From Ruminococcus sp. HUN007 (GTDB taxonomy: Bacteria; Bacillota; Clostridia; Oscillospirales; Ruminococcaceae): DNA of 64,000 nt. Position numbers and translations under genes: made by a program. Position 1 is the stretch's first letter, and each line of letters opens with the position of its first letter. Positions 7,103-15,153 of the stretch are shown here, in pieces. The notes under the pieces are model-generated. The model searched no databases. It saw only the letters and a program-made list of their open reading frames with translations, and was not told the origin of the DNA. The stretch covers positions 62,001-126,000 of the forward strand of contig NZ_JOOA01000001.1 in the NCBI RefSeq assembly GCF_000712055.1, written 5' to 3'.

Positions 7103-8848
7103 ATGATAATTGACAGAATAAACTCACCGGCAGATGTAAAAAAACTAAACAGCGACGAACTTATTGCACTTGCAGCAGATGTCCGTAAAGGTCTTATGAA
7201 CAGACTTTCAAAGCGCGGCGGACATTTCGGTCCTAACTTTGGTTTCGTTGAAGCGACCATCGCTTTGCATTACGTTTTTGATTCACCGAAAGACAAATTT
7301 GTATTTGACGTATCCCACCAGTGCTACACTCACAAAATACTCACAGGCAGAAAAGCAGCTTTCTACTCGGACGAGCACTTCGGTGACATTTCCGGATACA
7401 CTAATCCTGAAGAAAGTGAACATGACTTTTTCAATGTAGGTCACACTTCAACTTCCGTCAGCCTTGCCTGCGGTCTTGCGAAGGCAAGAGATCTTAATGG
7501 CGGAAAGGAAAATATCATCGCTGTGATCGGTGACGGATCACTCAGTGGCGGTGAAGCTCTCGAGGGACTCAACTTTGCTTCTGAACTTAAAAGCAATTTC
7601 ATAATAATTGTAAATGACAACGATATGTCTATCGCTGAAAACCACGGCGGACTTTATAAGAACCTAAAGGATCTCCGTGATTCAGGTGGCAGATGCGAAT
7701 GCAATCTTTTCAAGGCTATGGGGCTTGACTACATGTATGTAGCTGAAGGCAACGATATTTCCAAACTCATTGAAGCTTTTAAAAAGGTAAAGGATACTGA
7801 TCATCCGACAGTTGTACATATCCGCACTGTAAAAGGGAGGGGCTATGAAATTGCTGAAAAAGAAAAGGAAAACTGGCACTGGCACATGCCGTTTGATCCG
7901 GAAAATCCTGACGCACCTTCTGAAGGCAGCGGTGAAGACTATGGCAGCATGACATGTGACTATCTGCTTGCAAAAATGAAAAAGGACAAAAGCGTTGTTG
8001 CAATGGTCGCTGCCGTTCCTGTTAATATTGGTTTTACAGAAGAAAAACGAAAAGAAGCCGGCGATCAGTACGTTGATGTCGGAATTGCTGAGGAGCATGC
8101 TGTTGCTATGGCATCCGGCATTGCCAAAAACGGCGGAAAGCCTGTTTTCGCAACTCATTCAAGCTTCTTCCAGAGGACCTACGATCAGATCTCACAGGAT
8201 CTGTGTATAAACGGAAATTCGGCTACCCTGCTTGTAAACACTGCTTCGGTATTCGGAATGCATGACATTACTCATCTGGGTATATTCGATATTCCGATGA
8301 TATCAAACATTCCGAACATGGTTTATCTCGCTCCGACATGCTGTGAGGAATACTTTGCTATGCTCGACTGGAGTATTGAACAGAACAGCTTCCCTGTTGC
8401 CGTAAGAATACCATGCAACGGTGTTGTCCACTCTGACAGAACTTTTGACACAGACTACAGCGACCTTAATAAATACAAAGTAACGGCCGAAGGCGAAAAG
8501 ATCGCTGTTATCGCCCTCGGTGACTTCTATCAGACCGGTGAAAAGCTTGCCGCTCTTATCAAAGAAAAAACAGGAACCGCTCCGACACTTATCAACCCGC
8601 GTTACATAACCGGTATTGATGCTGAGCTTCTTGAAAGCCTTAAGAAGAACCACGACAGAGTCATCACTCTCGAGGATGGAATACTCGACGGCGGTTTCGG
8701 AGAAAAGATATCACGTTTCTACGGCCCGTCTGAAATGAAAGTATATAACTACGGCCTTAAAAAGGAATTTATTGACCGTTACAGCGTTGATGACATACTT
8801 AAAGCCAACAGAATAACTCCTGAACTCATCTGCGAGGATGTACTCTGA
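7103..8848 (+). CDS. dxs: 1-deoxy-D-xylulose-5-phosphate synthase family protein
   Basis: A 581-residue thiamine diphosphate enzyme of the DXS/transketolase type, which would condense pyruvate and glyceraldehyde 3-phosphate for isoprenoid and cofactor synthesis. The N-terminal half has HFGPNFG, VSHQCYTHKILTGR and the ThDP/Mg motif GDGSLSGGEALEGLN (near residues 152-166). The middle pyrimidine domain has VGIAEEHAVAMASG (near residues 325-338). The C-terminal transketolase domain follows. It is about 40 residues shorter than classical DXS (about 620). VSHQCY replaces the usual VGHQ-Y, which suggests a paralogue rather than the housekeeping enzyme. It sits 20 bp upstream of an ABC exporter, an unusual context. 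Confidence 0.83.
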   Translation: MIIDRINSPADVKKLNSDELIALAADVRKGLMNRLSKRGGHFGPNFGFVEATIALHYVFDSPKDKFVFDVSHQCYTHKILTGRKAAFYSDEHFGDISGYTNPEESEHDFFNVGHTSTSVSLACGLAKARDLNGGKENIIAVIGDGSLSGGEALEGLNFASELKSNFIIIVNDNDMSIAENHGGLYKNLKDLRDSGGRCECNLFKAMGLDYMYVAEGNDISKLIEAFKKVKDTDHPTVVHIRTVKGRGYEIAEKEKENWHWHMPFDPENPDAPSEGSGEDYGSMTCDYLLAKMKKDKSVVAMVAAVPVNIGFTEEKRKEAGDQYVDVGIAEEHAVAMASGIAKNGGKPVFATHSSFFQRTYDQISQDLCINGNSATLLVNTASVFGMHDITHLGIFDIPMISNIPNMVYLAPTCCEEYFAMLDWSIEQNSFPVAVRIPCNGVVHSDRTFDTDYSDLNKYKVTAEGEKIAVIALGDFYQTGEKLAALIKEKTGTAPTLINPRYITGIDAELLESLKKNHDRVITLEDGILDGGFGEKISRFYGPSEMKVYNYGLKKEFIDRYSVDDILKANRITPELICEDVL

Positions 8849-8868
8849 TATAAAAAAGAAGGGACAAC

Positions 8869-9870
8869 ATGGGGACAATAATTGAAATCAAAAACGTAAC
8901 AAAAGAGTTTAAAACACTGAACCGCCACGAAGGTCTTAAAGGAAGCCTTAAAGATCTGTTTTCGCGCGATTACAAAACCGTGCGTGCGGTAGACAATGTT
9001 TCGATGAGCATTGACCAGGGCGAGATAGTCGGTTATCTCGGACCGAACGGTGCCGGAAAATCCACCACTATCAAGATGATGACAGGCGTGCTTGAACCGA
9101 CTTCCGGCGAAATACTTGTCGGAGGAAACGTTCCGTATAAGAACCGTTCAAAGAACGCAGCTGAAATAGGCGTCGTTTTCGGACAGAGAACACAGCTGTG
9201 GTGGGCACTCCCCCTCATCGAATCGTTCAGACTGTTAAAAGACATTTACCAGATATCCGACAAAGACTACAACGATATGCTTGAGCTCTACAAATCGCTT
9301 GTTGACATTGAGCCGCTCCTGCACAAGCCGGTACGCCAGATGTCGCTCGGTCAGCGTACACTCAGCGACATTCTTGCTGCATTTCTGCACAATCCGAAAA
9401 TAGTCTTTCTCGACGAGCCGACGATAGGACTTGACGTATCGATGAAAGCAAAGATACGCATGCTTATCCACGAGCTCAACAGACAGAAGAATACTACCGT
9501 TATTCTTACAACACACGACATGGGTGACGTTGACGCACTCTGCCGCCGTATAGTTATTATCGACAAGGGCAAAATGCTCTACGACAACGACATAGAACAC
9601 CTCAAAGGATTTTTCGGTTCATACCGTACTCTGAAGATCAGAGTTGACGGAGATATGAACACTGAAGCTGAAGCAATAAAAACGGAAGTGCCTGATTTTA
9701 AAGTATCTTCCGACGATGAATGGATATCGGTACTGGTAGATGAGGAAAAAACGAAGGTACTTGATGTACTTGGCCTTCTGCAGAAAACACACAATATCCG
9801 CGATATGAAACTCGAAGAAATATCCACTGAGGATGTCATCAAAAAGATCTACGAGGAGGGTGTGCAATGA
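8869..9870 (+). CDS. ABC-2 type exporter, ATP-binding protein
   Basis: A 333-residue ATPase. It has Walker A LGPNGAGKSTT (near residue 63), a Q-loop region GQRTQLWWALPL, the variant signature MSLGQRT and Walker B KIVFLDEPTIGLDV. The H-loop is TTHDMGD. The C-terminal 80 residues form the extra domain seen in DrrA/NodI-like exporters. The Trp-rich GQRTQLWW segment is typical of ATPases that pair with ABC2_membrane_6 permeases. It is followed directly by two such permease genes (overlap of four bases with the first), so it energises export of an unknown compound. Confidence 0.88.
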   Translation: MGTIIEIKNVTKEFKTLNRHEGLKGSLKDLFSRDYKTVRAVDNVSMSIDQGEIVGYLGPNGAGKSTTIKMMTGVLEPTSGEILVGGNVPYKNRSKNAAEIGVVFGQRTQLWWALPLIESFRLLKDIYQISDKDYNDMLELYKSLVDIEPLLHKPVRQMSLGQRTLSDILAAFLHNPKIVFLDEPTIGLDVSMKAKIRMLIHELNRQKNTTVILTTHDMGDVDALCRRIVIIDKGKMLYDNDIEHLKGFFGSYRTLKIRVDGDMNTEAEAIKTEVPDFKVSSDDEWISVLVDEEKTKVLDVLGLLQKTHNIRDMKLEEISTEDVIKKIYEEGVQ

Positions 9871-10670
9871 ATCTGAAGAAATATCTCACATTCACCCGTG
9901 CCGGAATCATCGAGGCACTGCAGTTCCGCCTTTCATTTGTAGTAATGGTCGCAGGAAACCTGCTTTATCTCATAGTTGTTTACTTTCTCTGGAAAGCAAT
10001 TTACGCTTCTGCCGGAACCGATACTGTAAACGGCATGACTTTTACTGATACGCTTATCTATCTCGTACTGGCCACTGCGCTTTTCAATTTCATGGAAATG
10101 TACACGGTCTGGGAGATGGGACGTAACATACAGTCCGGAAAGATCGTCCTTGATCTGCTCAAACCAATGGAATACCGGAGGCTGCTCTTCTGGTCATATT
10201 CGGGCAGTTTCGTGATGCAGTTCCTTCTCACATTTCTGCCGACATTCATTGCGGTTTCAATCGTGACCCGCGGAGCAATACACTTCGGTATCAATATTCT
10301 TTACTTTATAATATCTGTAACGCTGGCGGTCATGATCAACTACAGCATTGATTTTCTCGTTGGAACAGTCTGTCTGTACACAGAATCCATCTGGGGCATA
10401 AACATTATGAAACAGGTCATTGTCCTTCTCCTTTCCGGTGCAACGATACCGATAGCATTTTTCCCGGATACAATGAGAACAGTTGTATACTATCTGCCGT
10501 TTCAGTCCATTTACAACGCGCCGCTTTCGATTCTGCTCGACGCTGATGCTGAACCGAAAACCGTATTCAGCACTCTCGGGATACAGCTTGTATGGTGCGT
10601 GGTAATGGCCGTGCTCAGCAAGGCATTCTGGAAAACATCGCTGCGACAGATAACCGTGAACGGAGGTTAA
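9867..10670 (+). CDS. ABC-2 family transporter permease (first subunit)
   Basis: A 267-residue integral membrane protein with about six hydrophobic segments. It has a short cytoplasmic N-terminus (NLKKYLTFTRAGIIEALQF) and features of the ABC2_membrane_6 (DUF990) family, including EMGRNIQSGKIVLDLLKPM after the second helix. It forms the membrane channel together with the next gene. The start codon overlaps the ATPase stop (ATGA), so the two are coupled. The substrate is unknown. Confidence 0.83.
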   Translation: MNLKKYLTFTRAGIIEALQFRLSFVVMVAGNLLYLIVVYFLWKAIYASAGTDTVNGMTFTDTLIYLVLATALFNFMEMYTVWEMGRNIQSGKIVLDLLKPMEYRRLLFWSYSGSFVMQFLLTFLPTFIAVSIVTRGAIHFGINILYFIISVTLAVMINYSIDFLVGTVCLYTESIWGINIMKQVIVLLLSGATIPIAFFPDTMRTVVYYLPFQSIYNAPLSILLDADAEPKTVFSTLGIQLVWCVVMAVLSKAFWKTSLRQITVNGG

Positions 10671-10673
10671 ACC

Positions 10674-11477
10674 ATGAAACGAAAAAGTTTAAGTTTTTAT
10701 TTCCGTATCTACTGTAAGATCCTCGCACAGGACCTTAAAAGCAAAATGAGTTACCGTGCCGACTTTATCATTTCCACCATCGGCATGATATTTACCGACA
10801 TATCCGGTTTCATAAGCTTCTGGATCATGTTCCGTAACTTTCCTTCAATAGACGGATGGAACTACTACGAGATACTGTTCCTGTACGGATTTTCACTGAT
10901 CTCGCTGACACCGGTGCAGTGCTTCTTCGACAACAACTGGAGCCTGCGTCAGAACGTATATTCCGGCGACTTCATCAAATACTGCTTCAGACCGATCAAT
11001 CTTTTCTTCTACTATCAGTCGGAAGTATTTGACATAAAAGGCCTCGGCCAGCTCGCTTTCGGTATCGGAACGCTCATCTACGCCTGGATAAAACTCGGTC
11101 TCGGATGTTCAGCGTTCATGATCATCAAACTGATCATCTTCCTGCTCACTGCGTCGCTTATCATGATAGCACTTCAGAACGCAGCGGCAGCTACATGTTT
11201 CTGGATACAGAATTCATTCTACGTACTTGACCTCGTATACCGTTTCAGAGACTATGCAAAATATCCGGTAACCATCTTCAGCCCGGTATTCAGATTTATT
11301 TTTACATTCTTAATGCCGATAGCATTCATCGCTTACTACCCGAGCCTTGTAATACTCCGTCCGGACCAGATACCGGTACTCTCGTGGCTTTCACCGGTCA
11401 TCGGTGTTCTGTTCTTCTTCATCAGCTACAAAATATGGATGTACGGAGCTACAAGATACAGCGGCACAGGTTCGTAA
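10674..11477 (+). CDS. ABC-2 family transporter permease (second subunit)
   Basis: A 267-residue paralogue-like partner of the preceding permease, also of the ABC2_membrane_6 type. It shows the same plan: basic N-terminus, six hydrophobic segments, and a loop NVYSGDFIKYCFRPIN that corresponds to the NIQSGKIVLDLLKPM loop of its neighbour. The gap is three bases. A heterodimer of the two with the ATPase is the expected complex. A strong terminator at 11559-11612 ends the operon. Confidence 0.83.
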   Translation: MKRKSLSFYFRIYCKILAQDLKSKMSYRADFIISTIGMIFTDISGFISFWIMFRNFPSIDGWNYYEILFLYGFSLISLTPVQCFFDNNWSLRQNVYSGDFIKYCFRPINLFFYYQSEVFDIKGLGQLAFGIGTLIYAWIKLGLGCSAFMIIKLIIFLLTASLIMIALQNAAAATCFWIQNSFYVLDLVYRFRDYAKYPVTIFSPVFRFIFTFLMPIAFIAYYPSLVILRPDQIPVLSWLSPVIGVLFFFISYKIWMYGATRYSGTGS

Positions 11478-11558
11478 TGTAATGTTACCGACCACCTGTA
11501 ATGTCGTCCGACAGCCGCTGTATCTTTTCATGCAGACACCGCTGCCGTTATAAAAAAT

Positions 11559-11612
11559 ACAGCACCATCATTCCGGTACATAAAAACTGGTCTGATGGTG
11601 CTGTTTTCTTTT
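11559..11612 (+). terminator. Terminator of the dxs-ABC exporter operon
   Basis: A perfect 12-bp stem ACAGCACCATCA/TGATGGTGCTGT (11559-11570 and 11593-11604) is followed by TTTCTTTT. The loop is about 22 bases. Confidence 0.82.
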
Positions 11613-11624
11613 AGGTTGGGATAA

Positions 11625-11662
11625 AGCCGGAAGGAATATGCTGATTTTCATTCCTTCCGGCT
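11625..11662 (-). terminator. Terminator-like hairpin at the 3' side of the AAA-ATPase gene
   Basis: The stem AGCCGGAAGGAAT/ATTCCTTCCGGCT is a perfect 13-bp inverted repeat. It lies downstream of the minus-strand gene. A near-identical hairpin is found upstream of the same gene at 13388-13425, and both copies are followed by CTGTTAT. Confidence 0.65.
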
Positions 11663-11682
11663 GTTATAATTAATATCTGTAA

Positions 11683-13279
11683 CTAAAGGGTTGCTTCGTA
11701 CAAGGTCTTGTCACCTATCTGAATCTTTTTAATTCCCTGTTCTTTGTTCTTATTGAAATTAAAACTGAGCATATATCCGACCGTCAGATCAAAATAATCA
11801 AGGTAATCGCAGATCTGCTTTTCACCTTTCTCATTGTATCTTTCACCATGCCAGATTTTCAGTTCAATCACATATCTTCTGCCAAGGTAATGAACGACTA
11901 CATCCATGCGCCTCTGATTGCTTGTCTGTTCTTCGATGCTGTATGTTCCTGTACCATTTATGATCGGTGCAAGGTAAGTAAGGAAACGTTCTCTTCCTTC
12001 AGCTTCAAGAAATTCCTCAGTATCGTTTCCGTGAATACGATTATGTTCCTTTATAAAATACTCCATAATAAGCGGAATATCAAGACCGCCGTCAACCTCT
12101 GCAAAAATCGTCTTATTCGCAGAAGCCATACGTTTAAGATCTTCATTCTTCCTGCTTTCACCAATGAAGTAAGTACAAAGTCTCATCTCAAAAATACGGT
12201 TTGTTATTGCTACAACATTATGCTTATTGTAAATAAATCCGTACATTCTAAGCTGTTTCTGAGCTTCGTCATCTGGAAGATGAGCAACTGTATCTCCTCT
12301 GAAAAGTATGTTTCTCAGCTGAAGCTTTAAATCAGGATATTCCTCTAACTTTCCCATAACTGAGTCAAAAAGCGAATTATCTTCCGAAAGGATTATTCTT
12401 ACAGCCTCATCAACACCCGCTTTTGTCCACGCTTCTGTAAGACTGTCAAAATACTGCGGAACAAGTTTCGTATCTATAATCTGACAGATTCGGCTCACAA
12501 AAAACGGGTATCCGTTTGTATAAGCTGTAATCTCCTTTGCAACACCAGCAGTATCCATACCCGTATTATGGTCAGCATCATACTCTTCAAGCATTCCCTT
12601 GATACCAGACTCCGAGAGACTCATATCAATATCGAAGTCAGCGGCGATATTCCACGGACTGTTCAGCTTGTGGTCTTCATCAGGTCTGATTATACCTTTC
12701 AGATGCTTGACATCCGTCACACCGGCAAGGATCACGGAATGAAACGTCTTATATCCCGGGTTCTTCGCTCTTTTCAGGTAATTTGCACGCAGCTTACCGA
12801 GAAAATCCAGAAAAAACCTGATTATTCGTCGCAGTATCAACTTCATCAATGATCAGAACGATAGGTTTAGCATTTTGCTTACACCAGCGATCAAAGATCC
12901 TGAAAATATCATTCATTACAAGGCTCTTATCTTCTGCAGTGAGTGTCTGAAATGAGTCATAAAATTCATCAGGCAAAGGAATTTCTATTGAATCTCTTGT
13001 ATCACACAGCACCTGTGCCAGTCCTTTGACAAACGAGCTTTCATCAAGATAACTGCCATCAGTAAGATCCTGGAAGTCAAGACTGATCACATCATAATAA
13101 TCGGACAGGAATGTATCTAAAGCCGTCAAAGTAGTAGTTTTACCATACTGACGCGCGCGGTTGATAGTAAAATACTTCTTTGCATCTACGAGTTTTTTTA
13201 TCTCTTTTACACGCTCTGAGATATCTACCATGTAGTGTTCTTCAGGTATACACATAGCGGTTGTATTAAAAACCTTCAT
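11683..13279 (-). pseudogene. AAA-ATPase-like / PD-(D/E)XK nuclease protein, single-base frameshift
   Basis: A protein of about 531 residues once the frame is repaired. The N-terminal part (from 13279) is an AAA-ATPase_like domain with FTINRARQYGKTTTL as P-loop and PIVLIIDEVDTA as Walker B. The C-terminal part (ending 11683) has the PD-(D/E)XK-type core RRMDVVVHYLGRRYVIELKIWHG, i.e. the DUF1703 domain usual in this family. The frame breaks in a run of six T (minus strand; 12811-12816), where one base too many separates the Walker B region from the rest. Such genes occur in many copies in gut Firmicutes and Bacteroidetes. Their function is not established; a defence or mobile-element role is suspected. 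Confidence 0.85.
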
Positions 13280-13387
13280 GTACTATTCTCCTTTCTGACA
13301 GAAATTCTTCATCTATTCATAATCATATTTATTATACCATATCAGAGTCCGGATGGAAAGAACTTTTTTTCCTCGCCCAACGACTAC

Positions 13388-13425
13388 AGCCGGAAGAAAT
13401 GAGCTGAGTTTCATTCCTTCCGGCT
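13388..13425. repeat. Second copy of the hairpin flanking the AAA-ATPase gene
   Basis: AGCCGGAAGAAATGAG, a short loop, then TTTCATTCCTTCCGGCT. It nearly matches the hairpin at 11625-11662 in sequence and in its CTGTTAT right flank. It lies just upstream of the AAA-ATPase gene, where a terminator for that gene would not be expected. The remaining part of 13280-13560 is AT-rich with no gene seen. Confidence 0.65.
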
Positions 13426-13560
13426 GTTATTCTGATGTCACCATCAAATGTGTTATCATTGACTTTGCAGCTTGTACATGTTATACTTTAAATAGGCAAC
13501 AACATTATTTTGCAGTTATTATTGTTATTTAAAAAGATAAAAAAATGACGTCCACATTGA

Positions 13561-13590
13561 TTGATATCATTAAAATGTTGACGTTATAAT
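13561..13590 (+). promoter_or_regulatory. Promoter of the small protein-exonuclease pair
   Basis: -35 TTGATA (13561-13566), 18 bp, -10 TATAAT (13585-13590), followed by a GGAAAGGA ribosome binding site and the start of a 55-codon gene at 13616. Confidence 0.62.
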
Positions 13591-13615
13591 ATTACGTGGA
13601 AAGGAATGATAAAAT

Positions 13616-13783
13616 ATGATGGTATTACTTGCAAAGCCGGTTGATCAGGCAATAGTTCTTAATCCTGATAAAGCCGATGAATTCATCAATAAAAGAATAG
13701 ATCCGCAAGTTAAAGCGGAAATACTTAGAAAAGCCGAAAGAATCAGAAAAACATACGTATGGGACGATAGATTTAAAAAATAA
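13616..13783 (+). CDS. Small protein of 55 residues, unknown function
   Basis: Starts MMVLLAKPVDQAIVLNPDKA and ends with a charged, basic tail containing AERIRKTYVWDDRFKK. Length, charge pattern and a good GGAAAGGA site 9-10 bases before the ATG support a real gene. It ends three bases before the DnaQ-like exonuclease gene, so they are co-translated. There are no signal peptide or membrane segments. The DKADEFINKRIDP stretch looks helical, in the manner of small antitoxin-like or adaptor proteins, but no family was recognised. Confidence 0.62.
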   Translation: MMVLLAKPVDQAIVLNPDKADEFINKRIDPQVKAEILRKAERIRKTYVWDDRFKK

Positions 13784-13786
13784 TTT

Positions 13787-14356
13787 ATGAGCAGATCATC
13801 ACACTTTGCTGTTATAGACACAGAAACAAACTGGCATGATGAAGTCATGTCCATTGGAATAGTAATTTCAGATTCACTCACTTTCAGACCGATAGGAACA
13901 AAGTATTATCTGATCGATCCGGAGTACCGTTCCGGCGGGATGTATTCAAATGTGATCAGTGTCCCGAATCATTCAGTTGATATGTGCGGTTCAAGAGAAG
14001 CTGTCATAGCTAACCTCGCACAGGGACTGAAGGCCTGCAACGTTAAAGGGATTTTCGCATATAATGCAAAATTCGACTGCGGTCATCTTCCTGAACTGAG
14101 CAGTTTCCAGTGGTACGATATTATGAAACTGGCTGCTTACAGGCAGTATAACAGAGCTATACCGGAAAATGCTGACTGCTTCATGACCGGAAGACTGAAA
14201 CGAAATTACGGGGTTGAACCGATCATGCAGATGCTTTCCGGAAAAAGTTCATACTGTGAAGTACACAATGCTGTATGTGACGCAATAGACGAACTTGAAC
14301 TGATGCGGCTTCTCGGTCATCCGCTCGAAGTATACGACTGTGCCAAAATCAATTAA
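13787..14356 (+). CDS. DnaQ-like DEDDh 3'-5' exonuclease
   Basis: A 189-residue protein with the exonuclease motifs in order. ExoI is FAVIDTETN (Asp and Glu metal ligands, near residues 8-16), ExoII is FAYNAKFDCGHL (near residues 90-101), and ExoIII is HNAVCDAIDE, where His-x4-Asp gives the DEDDh type. It would remove 3' nucleotides from DNA or RNA. It is a stand-alone domain with no polymerase or helicase attached. It is preceded by the 55-residue gene in the same transcript and followed by a strong terminator. RNA processing, repair and defence are all possible. Confidence 0.82.
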   Translation: MSRSSHFAVIDTETNWHDEVMSIGIVISDSLTFRPIGTKYYLIDPEYRSGGMYSNVISVPNHSVDMCGSREAVIANLAQGLKACNVKGIFAYNAKFDCGHLPELSSFQWYDIMKLAAYRQYNRAIPENADCFMTGRLKRNYGVEPIMQMLSGKSSYCEVHNAVCDAIDELELMRLLGHPLEVYDCAKIN

Positions 14357-14376
14357 TATCCAAATGAACCGAAGCG

Positions 14377-14420
14377 AAAGCCGGTACTGTTTACTTATCA
14401 GTACCGGCTTTGCTGTTTTT
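14377..14420 (+). terminator. Terminator between the exonuclease and trxA
   Basis: A perfect 13-bp stem AAAGCCGGTACTG/CAGTACCGGCTTT (14377-14389, 14399-14411) with a 9-base loop, then GCTGTTTTT. It separates the convergent exonuclease and trxA genes. Confidence 0.85.
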
Positions 14421-14443
14421 AATTTATTTATGAGAAAAAAGCA

Positions 14444-14752
14444 TTATGCAAGCATTGCTTCAATACTGCTCTTTGGTCTGTATCCGACTGCGGAGTTTAC
14501 TACCCTGCCGTCCTTTATGAGAACTACCATCGGGATACTGGAAACGTTGAACGCTGCAGCGAGTTCAGGCTGTTCGTCTACGTTTACCTTTCCTACTTTT
14601 ATTTCCGGATGCTCATCTGCGATCTGTGATATGACCGGTGCAAGCATTTTGCATGGTCCGCACCATGATGCCCAGAGATCGATGAGTACCGGCTTGTCTG
14701 ATTTATTTACTACTTCATTAAAGTTCTGGCTTGTGATTGTGATTTCTGACAT
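14444..14752 (-). CDS. trxA: Thioredoxin
   Basis: A 102-residue cytoplasmic thiol-disulfide reductase. It carries the canonical active site WASWCGPCKML (Cys near residues 31 and 34), PVLIDLWA before it, and the cis-proline loop SSIPMVVLIKDG near residues 72-83. The length is normal. It is a single-gene unit facing the exonuclease terminator. A GGAGAATGCTTT ribosome binding region precedes the ATG. No thioredoxin reductase gene is in the window. Confidence 0.95.
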   Translation of the reverse strand: MSEITITSQNFNEVVNKSDKPVLIDLWASWCGPCKMLAPVISQIADEHPEIKVGKVNVDEQPELAAAFNVSSIPMVVLIKDGRVVNSAVGYRPKSSIEAMLA

Positions 14753-14790
14753 AAAGCATTCTCCTTGTCTTTAAACTGAAATTCTTTACA

Positions 14791-14884
14791 GAAAACGCTG
14801 ATTATTCTTAAAACGGTATGTGGAACGCGGAAGGTATCCGTTATTTTTTCATACCGTATTTTTTTCTGTATCAGTGTTTTCTTA
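14791..14884. repeat. Degenerate copy of the interspersed palindromic repeat
   Basis: It begins GAAAACGCTGATTATTCTTAA and ends TATCAGTGTTTTCTTAA, with an internal arm pair ACGGTATG/CATACCGT. The ends match the terminal inverted repeat of the 23912-24029 element, but the GC-rich centre is different. The rest of the 401-base gap between trxA and the GH43 gene (14753-15153) is AT-rich and holds the GH43 promoter and another repeat remnant. Confidence 0.5.
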
Positions 14885-15001
14885 ATCTATGATTATATTA
14901 TACACAACGTAAACATCTTTTTCTGTGACTTTGTCACATAAATCTCATCGTCGGTTTTCATAATTATTATCAACCTATTTATATTTTCTATGTGCAGTAT
15001 A

Positions 15002-15030
15002 TTGAATTATTGTTTGATATACGATATAAT
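15002..15030 (+). promoter_or_regulatory. Promoter of the GH43 gene
   Basis: -35 TTGAAT (15002-15007), 17 bp, -10 TATAAT (15025-15030). The mRNA leader of over 100 bases contains a repeat remnant (15051-15111) with CACTGA/TCAGTG ends before the GGAGGA ribosome binding site. Confidence 0.65.
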
Positions 15031-15153
15031 AGAGAGTACAGGATTGTTTAACGGAACACTGACTTATTCATAACCGGCTGAAATCCCGGATTTTGGTCTC
15101 ATCAGTGTTTCATTAATGTTCAGCATTTTCATTTCATAACCGGAGGAGAAAAC

